From: Nephromyces sp. MM_2019
Lineage: Eukaryota > Apicomplexa > Aconoidasida > Nephromycida
Direction of reading: 5' to 3'
Length of the DNA stretch: 10,158 nt
Assembly: GCA_015657535.1 (NCBI GenBank)
Contig: JADHZB010000636.1
Location: 1 to 10,158, forward strand
This document shows, in pieces, positions 1 to 5,305 of the stretch. Position 1 is the stretch's first letter. The number at the start of each line of letters is the position of its first letter. The notes under the pieces were generated by a model, which did no database searches, was not told where the DNA came from, and worked only from the letters and a program-made list of their open reading frames with translations. The position numbers were made by a program, and so were the translations under genes.

Positions 1-185
1 GGTGAGGAGGGTGACTGGGGGGGTGGGTGAGAGGTGAGGAGGGTGAGGAAGGAGCTAATGGTGAGGGTTGTGATTATGTAGTTGGGAGTGAGGAGGGCGT
101 GGTGATTGAGGGAGATAAGGTGGAGGGGGGTGATGGAGGAGACGAGGGGGGTCAGGGAGGGGTTAGGGGTGAGCGATGTGAGGGG
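1..185. repeat. G-rich low-complexity tract (GGTGAGGAGGG-like)
   Basis: The plus strand is dominated by degenerate GGTGAGGAGGG, GGAGGGGGG and GGGGTGAG words. It contains two segments matching the four-run G-quadruplex pattern, at 9-27 and 146-169. The minus strand is correspondingly C/T-rich. The 60-codon plus-strand frame at 27-209 is almost entirely Gly, Glu, Asp and Val and is best explained as translation of the repeat, not a gene. Confidence 0.65.
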
Positions 186-266
186 GTTGATGGGAGTCGA
201 AAGTTGTAGATGGTTGCTTGTTAGTGCTAATTCTTGCTACATCAGCAGGATGAGGATGGCTATTCA

Positions 267-292
267 CTAAGCTTAGCTCAGCTTAAGTTGAG
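267..292. other. Two adjacent short palindromes
   Basis: CTAAGCTTAG (267-276) is a perfect 10 bp palindrome. It is followed immediately by CTCAGCTTAAGTTGAG (277-292), which is palindromic apart from one symmetric G/T position that would pair as a wobble in RNA. They lie in the only non-repetitive stretch of the left end of the intron. No function is assigned. Confidence 0.5.
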
Positions 293-380
293 CGTGCGTA
301 AACCTATTGAGATGAGCTTTCCAAGGAGAAGTCCAATGTTATTTCAAGTTATCCTCTTGAACTTAAAAAAAACACACACA

Positions 381-620
381 CATCAACAATATGCAACGCA
401 TGCATAACTCCTCACACACACATCAACAATATGCAACGCATGCATAACTCCTCACACACACATCAACAATATGCAACGCATGCATAACTCCTCACACACA
501 CATCAACAATATGCAACGCATGCATAACTCCTCACACACACATCAACAATATGCAACGCATGCATAACTCCTCACACACACATCAACAATATGCAACGCA
601 TGCATAACTCCTCACACACA
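381..620. repeat. Perfect tandem array, six 40 bp units
   Basis: Six consecutive 40 bp units start at 381, 421, 461, 501, 541 and 581 with no visible difference between copies. A short CA tract (372-380) leads in. Each unit joins a CA run (TCACACACACATC) to a non-simple core, ATGCAACGCATGCAT, which is a 5 bp inverted repeat (ATGCA/TGCAT) around a 5 nt loop. Each unit carries one GCATGCA (398-404, then every 40 bp), the reverse complement of TGCATGC. Perfect identity implies recent expansion, active homogenisation or assembly stacking. Units are contiguous, without unique spacers, so this is a minisatellite and not a CRISPR array. It lies in the predicted intron of the EndoG-like gene. Confidence 0.97.
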
Positions 621-862
621 CAAGCAATAGCAGGAACTGTTAAATGCGTTTCAAACGGTATACACACACTCAAATAAAAACTTTCAGAAACATCCTTTGA
701 TACCTCGGATAGCATATCAACGCAAAGTCGAATTATGGGACTAGTCAAAACGTCCGCAAGCACATCAGCGAGAACACCCAATCATGCGCACCCACACACA
801 CAAAAATATAAACATATACAGGCAGACCTAGAGACTACACACACATAAATCCACATACACCC

Positions 863-1016
863 ACACAGATCCATACACATGCACAGATCCACATACGCAG
901 ACTCACACAAACCAATATACGCCTATACACACACACAGATCCTCACACACACAGATCCTCACACACACAGATCCTCACACACACAGATCCTCACACACAC
1001 AGATCCACACTCCCCC
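863..1016. repeat. CA-rich 16 bp tandem repeat (AGATCCTCACACACAC)
   Basis: Clean 16 bp copies of AGATCCTCACACACAC begin at 937, 953, 969 and 985, with a fifth truncated copy at 1001. Degenerate relatives (CAGATCCATACACATG, CAGATCCACATACG) extend left to about 863. The array sits within 60 bp of the EndoG exon donor, so in the sense direction the intron begins with a TG-rich tract. Confidence 0.9.
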
Positions 1017-1069
1017 ATCCAACCAAACCCTCACATCCATCACCTAAACCCCCCCCCACACACACATAC

Positions 1070-2297
1070 TTGAATGAGAGTAATCACTATTGGTAGCACG
1101 CCAAGCCTTTGGTACTTCTTCGTCAGACGTAAAGTGTGAAAACTCCCGATTACCGACAGAGCTCTCACACATCTTCTGAGTGATGCTCTCAGCTACCCAA
1201 TTGGGTATCCTCAGCCTATAGTTTACAGACGTTAGATAGGCTTTGTGGAAGAAGAGGTTCTCAAAGCTTGGAAGCGTTAGAGAGGGATAATGCAGCAAGA
1301 TCTCCTTCTCGTGGGGGTTTTCATTGTCTTCAATTCGGGGGGGGGCTCTGATATTGAGTGAATTTGCAGTAGAGGAAGCCACTGTGCGCGTGTGGATGGG
1401 TGTTTTGATGTGTTTGTAGGTGGACGTGTGTGCATCTGGAGATGTACATACACCGATAGTATCTGGAGGTGTGTGTCGATCAACTGGTGTGTGTGGATCG
1501 ACTCGTATGTGTGCGTTAGTGAGAGTACGTATATCTGGAGGTGTATGTACACCAGCAGCTTCTGGAAGCACATCTCCTGTCTTACTCGCACCCACACCCT
1601 CACGCACATCCAGATCCTCACAGTTCCCACCTGCTGCATCATCAAACGTGTGAAGACCTTTCCTATCCCCTCCGCCCTCCTGCAAAGCAGAACCAGGAGA
1701 TGATGCACCACCTGGTGACTTCTTCCGCTTTTCTACACGTACAGATTTCTCAGTAACTAGCTCAGCTACTCCGTGTGTTGTCTGTGTGTAAGCCAAAACT
1801 TCATGCCCTTCACTAGCAGGATCTTCCACGAATGAAGTAACATTGGAAGCATTCGCAGACAGAGAGCCTTTTTCAGGCAGCAAAACAAGAGTTTCATCTG
1901 CTTGCTGCACTTTAGTACTCAATGAAGAGGAAGCTTCTTCAGCGGTAACGTCTCGCACACACACACCAGACTTTCCTGCACTATCTCCCGGCGAATCTTC
2001 ATTTGCCGAATTTGAAGGCAAAGCACCTTGAGGGTTGGCGGAAGGAAGGATTTTTTCCGTAGAAGATGCATCAGATATTGCCCTCCCTCCCTCCTCATCT
2101 TCACGCCCCCCTACACCCGCCATCTTCGATAGCTTCTCCCATCTTGAAGAAACCCACTCTCTCTGAAGGCGAAAATGCTCGTGGAAATCCGTGTAGATCT
2201 CAGAGAACGTAGGGTTACTCAATATGGAGGGGCTGATGTAAACCCCCCCACAAAACCCCCCAAAAGTTGTTAGTAGATACCAAGGAAGCCTTCGCAT
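1070..2297 (-). CDS. EndoG/EXOG-like mitochondrial nuclease, 5' coding exon (partial)
   Basis: The product should be a DNA/RNA non-specific (beta-beta-alpha metal) endonuclease of the EndoG/EXOG/Nuc1 family, which cuts DNA and RNA in mitochondria. Residues 1-26 have two early arginines and a hydrophobic Gly-rich segment (YLLTTFGGFCGGVYI), fitting a mitochondrial anchor as in EndoG and EXOG. Residues 31-60 are amphipathic. Residues 61-330 are Ser/Glu/Gly-rich and probably disordered, with an HTPPD-type repeat at 249-304. From 336 the nuclease fold begins: LPSFENLFFHKAYLTS, then RLRIPNWVAESI (compare EXOG RVPRWVLEHI), then DEEVPKAWRATNSDYSHS, which aligns with the family stretch just before (S)GFDRGH. 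Residue 409 is followed by a donor, with one base of the next codon in this exon. The unspliced frame would add eight residues and stop at 1044. The catalytic His and metal-binding Asn are not in the window. The ATG at 2297 has A at -3. Family call is strong, organelle is inferred. Confidence 0.85.
1387..1552 (-). repeat. Degenerate repeat inside the nuclease linker
   Basis: The words ATCTGGAG(G/A)TGT recur on the plus strand at 1434, 1461 and 1533, separated by GT-rich spacers. In the gene's sense they encode a loose His/Thr/Pro/Asp repeat at residues 249-304 (VHTPPD, DPHTPVD, RHTPPD, VCTSPD). The frame is kept throughout. It looks like the same CA/GT simple sequence as the introns and intergenic regions, captured within an exon. 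Confidence 0.7.
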
Positions 2298-2606
2298 CTT
2301 AGTGGTGTGCGTGGTGGAAGTAGGTGTGTGTGAGTGGGGTTGGTGCTGTGGGTATCTATGTGTGGGTGGGTGCGAGTGGGTGGTTGTGTAGGTGTGTGTG
2401 TCGGTGAGTTTGGGTGCGTATGGGTATGTGGTTTTGAGTGGTTCCGCAAACTTATACCTTTTTATTTGAGTATCTGTGCGTGTATCTGCTCTTCTATCCG
2501 TATGTTTTTATCTGCTTCTGTATCCGTGTGTGCGTATCCGTTCCTCTATCCGTGTGTGCATGGCTCGTTTGCAGACTTGATTTATAGAAACCGAAGAATT
2601 TTTTGA
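2298..2606. other. 5' flank of the nuclease gene: GT-rich, then degenerate TATCCGTGTGTG repeat
   Basis: About 300 bases upstream of the nuclease start codon. Positions 2310-2440 are GT-rich on the plus strand. Positions 2480-2570 are a loose repeat of TATCTG/TATCCGTGTGTGCG words. The 90-codon plus-strand frame here (2334-2606) reads Cys/Val/Gly from the GT repeat and is not credible. It should contain the leader and promoter of the nuclease gene, but I see no specific promoter element. Confidence 0.5.
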
Positions 2607-2733
2607 ATGCGTGATCTCAATTAAATACTTCCGTGTGTTTATGCATTTTAAAAACCTCAAAGCCAAGAAATTTAAAGTTAAAGTAAGCCAAAAACAAAAA
2701 GTAAAAGCACCGGGTGTGATACAATATCAGGAA

Positions 2734-2956
2734 GGAAATGATAAAGAAGAGGATAGATATAACACAGAAGGGGGGGAAAATGGCAAAAAAGCGGGCGGAA
2801 AACCCCCAAAGAAGATACAGGAGAAGGAGGAAATGGCAAAGAATACGGTGGGAAATGATAAAGAAGAGGGGGGAAATGATAAAGAAAAGAGGGGAAAATG
2901 GTAAAAAAGAGGGAGGAAATGGCAAAGAATACGGTGGGAAATGATAAAGAAGAGGG
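2734..2956. repeat. Purine-rich minisatellite with an exact 45 bp direct repeat
   Basis: The plus strand is A/G-rich. An exact 45 bp segment occurs at 2826-2870 and again at 2912-2956, 86 bp apart. The shorter word GGAAATGATAAAGA occurs at 2734, 2851, 2872 and 2937. Frames on either strand are low-complexity (Gly/Lys/Glu on plus; Phe/Pro/Ser/Leu at 2617-3066 on minus), and repeat copies fall in different phases, so coding is unlikely. A purine/pyrimidine-biased tract this long could adopt triplex (H-DNA) forms, but that is inference. Confidence 0.85.
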
Positions 2957-3065
2957 AGGAAAGCCCCCAAAGGAGAGGAGGAAGTTCTCAAATGGAAAAC
3001 AAGAAAAAACAGCGGAAAATACCAAAAAATCGCCCTAAAATGCGGAAATGACGATTTTTTCCACA

Positions 3066-3289
3066 ATTTGTGGACGGAAAATTAGCGGAAAGCAAAGTGA
3101 CCTAAGAAGCATAAAAAAGTTGCTTAATGTTTACAGGTAGCGGCGCAGTGTAAAAACAGCGGAATTTCTCACAGAAACCCAGAAAACGTGAGAATTTGAA
3201 GGCTTTTACTTCGCAAGAAAGTAGAGAATTTGAGGAAAACTTGGGCTTCCCTTAGCTTTCAACAAGTGTGTGAGGCAATGTACAGGGAA
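3066..3289. other. Non-repetitive AT-rich intergenic island with short hairpins
   Basis: One of the few intergenic stretches with ordinary complexity. It has a 7 bp stem (TTCTCAC at 3166-3172 with GTGAGAA at 3188-3194, 15 nt loop) and, at its left edge, a 13 nt palindrome CCACAATTTGTGG (3061-3073). The word GCGGAA recurs across and just left of the island at 2795, 3012, 3042, 3085 and 3159. No long frame with credible protein and no tRNA-like structure was found. Confidence 0.35.
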
Positions 3290-3400
3290 ACTACTATGCA
3301 CACACAAGCACACATGCACACAGGCACAAGCACAAGCACACGCATACGCACGCAAGCATACAACCACACATGCACACACAGACATACACGCGCACACACG
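3290..3400. repeat. CA-rich simple sequence
   Basis: Imperfect (CA)n with GCACAAGCACAAGCACACG variants. The frames through it encode His/Thr on plus and Cys/Val/Ala on minus and are repeat artefacts. The following stretch, 3401-3690, is mixed sequence with short CA runs; I see no supportable gene in it. Confidence 0.8.
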
Positions 3401-3718
3401 CTAGACCATTCTAGCAGTGATGTTTGCGTTCCATTGCGCACACACACAAGTTTCTCTGAGTGAAAAATAAAAGATACACAGTGGGAGGTACATGAAACAT
3501 ACTGAGCAATAAAAAAAAAGGACGCGCACGTGATAAACACTGAGATATACACACATAAGCTAGACATTGGGATAAATTTACCATCTGGCAAGGAATAGTA
3601 TACATACACGTGGCAACCACTGAACAATACACGCTAGGCATTGCACATTCCCTGGTCCACACACATTAAGTAAGCTACGCACCTCCACTCACGAACACAC
3701 AGATCAACCCACCAGCAC

Positions 3719-3972
3719 AGACACCACCGACACACACATTCACCCACACACAGGCGCCACCTACACACACATTCACCCACACACATAGACACCACCGACA
3801 CACACATTCACCCGCACACAGGCGCCACCGACACACACATTCACCCACACACAGACGCCACCTACACACACATTCACCCACACACACAGACACCACCGAC
3901 ACACACATTCACCCACACACAGACGCCACCTACACACACATTCACGCACACACACATCAACCCACACACACA
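3719..3972. repeat. CA-rich minisatellite of alternating 33 and 35 bp units
   Basis: Seven copies of a unit anchored on ATTCACCCACACACA start at 3738, 3771, 3806, 3839, 3872, 3907 and 3940. Spacings are 33, 35, 33, 33, 35 and 33, giving a 101 bp higher-order period. Unit variants differ in a GACGCCACCT versus GACACCACCGA segment, with a two-base CA gain in the 35 bp form. On the minus strand the array encodes overlapping Cys-rich repeats (CVGECVCRW) in two frames (3675-3908 and 3773-4015). I treat these as translation of the repeat. Confidence 0.93.
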
Positions 3973-4102
3973 TCCACCCACGCAACATCCTTCCACCTAC
4001 ACACACAGAGGCCACATCCTACACCCCCACCACGGAAAGACCGAGTTGCTATGAGGTGTCTCCAATATATATCAATCCTGAAGATGCGTCCTCGCGCATT
4101 CA

Positions 4103-4160
4103 AAAGCTTCACACACACGCATAAGTGAGCTTCACACACACAGATACAAGCTTCACTTAT
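4103..4160. repeat. AAGCTTCACACAC repeats with an imperfect inverted repeat
   Basis: AGCTTCACACACAC-type words occur at about 4105 and 4129, with a third partial copy at 4148. ATAAGTGAGCTT (4121-4132) and AAGCTTCACTTAT (4148-4160) form an imperfect inverted repeat with one extra base in the right arm and a 15 nt loop. It sits at the right end of the CA-rich zone. No function is assigned. Confidence 0.6.
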
Positions 4161-4330
4161 AAACGCCTCCCCAGCTGCTTCTAGAGAAGGCAAAAAAGGT
4201 TGAAACATCGTGAAAAGCACATCTTCATTTCTTTAAAATCTTTTTTTACGGCAAAAATACGAAATTTCTTGGTTTCCCTCTTGAAAATAGGCGGCATAAA
4301 AACGGTAAATTCACTGTTTCTACCGAAGTT

Positions 4331-4720
4331 TTGTGTGTGCATATATGTGGACTTGCCTTGTGTATATGCTGACCTGAATGTGTGTGTGTGTGTTGGCGTA
4401 AGTGCGTGTGGACGGATATTTTACCATTGGGTGGCCTGGATCTCCCGCCCTGTTATACTTAAGATGGTGCAGATGTGTGTGTGAATTTCGGTTTTTTGTG
4501 TGCATCGCCACTTTTATTATCGACTTTCTATGATGTTGAAGCTTTGAAAGTCATGAAGCTGTGAGTGGATGTGATGAAATGTATAATATTCTCTTGAATT
4601 ACGCGTGTGGGTGTTTGACGTACTTTTTTCGCTGCTCATTTAGGAAGTATGTATGTACGGGGTCTGTGTACGGGGTGTGTGTGTGGGGTGTTTGTATGTA
4701 TATGTTGGTTGGAGCTATCA
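4331..4720. repeat. GT-rich intergenic zone
   Basis: Simple sequence here is GT-rich on the plus strand (for example 4378-4394 and 4655-4695, with two GTACGGGGT copies), opposite in polarity to 3290-4015. The frame at 4200-4484 (94 codons) enters this zone, has no recognisable domain and no neighbour support, and was not annotated as a gene. The short stretch 4161-4330 before it is AT-rich and mixed. Confidence 0.6.
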
Positions 4721-5305
4721 TCTTCAGCTAACAGAAAGTGTGTCGTTCATATAAATGTGCAGTGCACGTGTGTGCGGCGGGAGTGCTTTTTCATCTTCCT
4801 TCTCTAATTCCTTGACACAAGCGTGTTTCTTTTTTGTAGTCTTTTTGGATATTTTTTGCTTTGGATTTGCTCGTCTTATCATTTCATGGAGGAAGCCTCT
4901 TCTTCCACATTTTTTGACTTACTCCAGTGTTTAAATTTCATTTTGAGTAATCTTACGTCTTCATGAAACATCGCTGTGTCTCTCCCGCATTTTACAAGGG
5001 ATAAGCGTCTTTGGAGATGAAGCAGAGCAGCGTTTTCACCTCAAATTTTGTGGTTTTTCTCCAAATTTATGCAGAGAAAACCACTTTTTTGAGGTTTCTT
5101 AGTCGTCTGTAGAGCATTTCTACCCTCTTTGTTGGTGCAGCAAAATGCAGTGTCTACACACACACTTTTTTCTAGATGCTTCAGCATGCACTCGCACGCA
5201 CACACGCACACTTATTTTCAGATACTCCTGCGTACATTTTCACGCACACACGAGCGAATGTGCTCGCACACACATGCAAACGCTCTGCCTTTATCAGATA
5301 AAGTG
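4721..5305 (+). other. 5' flank/leader region of gene 2
   Basis: From about 4780 to 5130 the sequence returns to ordinary, T-rich complexity and is the best candidate for promoter plus transcribed leader of gene 2. It contains an imperfect hairpin at 5039-5094 and a 26-codon upstream ATG frame starting at 4886. After it comes a CA-rich tract (5150-5290) with one GCATGCA at 5184-5190. Two further ATGs in frame with the chosen start exist at 5186 and 5258, but they would add His/Thr-rich sequence encoded by the CA tract. A possible splice acceptor (CTTTATCAG, ending 5297) lies just before the chosen start, so the leader may be spliced. No core promoter element is recognisable. Confidence 0.4.
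5039..5094 (+). other. Imperfect inverted repeat (hairpin) upstream of gene 2
   Basis: The left arm (5039-5061, starting CCTCAAATTTTGTGG) pairs with the right arm (5074-5094, ending CCACTTTTTTGAGG) around a 12 nt loop, with an internal mismatch where TTTT faces TTTT-rich sequence. It lies about 210 nt upstream of the chosen start codon and could fold in DNA or in a leader RNA. Confidence 0.6.

Larger units (their letters stand above)
1..1069 (-). other. Predicted first intron of the EndoG-like gene (continues off the left edge)
   Basis: Read on the minus strand, the nuclease exon ends at 1070 and a good donor (AA|GTATGTGTG) follows at 1069-1068. Homology to the nuclease family breaks off at exactly this point, and the unspliced frame stops at 1044-1046. 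I searched 1-1043 on the minus strand for a DRGH-encoding segment (the next conserved motif of the family) and found none, so the acceptor and catalytic exon should lie beyond position 1. The intron would therefore exceed 1068 nt. It holds a G-rich plus-strand tract (1-185), unremarkable sequence (186-365), a 6 x 40 bp array (381-620), about 240 nt of non-repetitive sequence (621-860) and a CA-rich 16 bp repeat (863-1016). It is GT-rich or pyrimidine-rich in the sense direction. An alternative is that the gene is truncated here. Confidence 0.6.

Noticed and set aside
27..209. Gly/Glu-rich 60-codon frame at the left edge
   Set aside because: It is translation of the GGTGAGGAGGG-type tract with no other evidence of coding.
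381..620. CRISPR-like array
   Set aside because: Units are contiguous and identical with no unique spacers, and the context is eukaryotic with introns. It is a tandem minisatellite.
1..1043. Second exon of the nuclease within the window
   Set aside because: I looked on the minus strand for codons specifying the DRGH active-site motif and found none, so I could not place a second exon here.
2611..2904. Plus-strand Lys/Glu/Gly-rich frame of 97 codons
   Set aside because: Its second half is translation of the purine-rich repeat and it ends inside the repeat. There is no start context, homology or splice support.
2617..3066. Minus-strand frame of 149 codons rich in Phe, Pro, Ser and Leu
   Set aside because: It is the complement of the purine-rich minisatellite. 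Two overlapping minus frames look alike, no domain is visible and repeat copies fall in different phases.
3259..3662. Minus-strand hydrophobic frames of 122 and 83 codons
   Set aside because: They overlap in different frames, draw much of their length from CA-rich tracts and show no recognisable motif.
3675..4015. Cys-rich repeat proteins (CVGECVCRW) on the minus strand
   Set aside because: Two overlapping frames give the same kind of peptide because the unit lengths (33 and 35) change phase. This is translation of a CA minisatellite.
4200..4484. Plus-strand frame of 94 codons with a hydrophobic segment
   Set aside because: The second half is GT-repeat translation (VCVCVGV). There is no homology and no supporting context.
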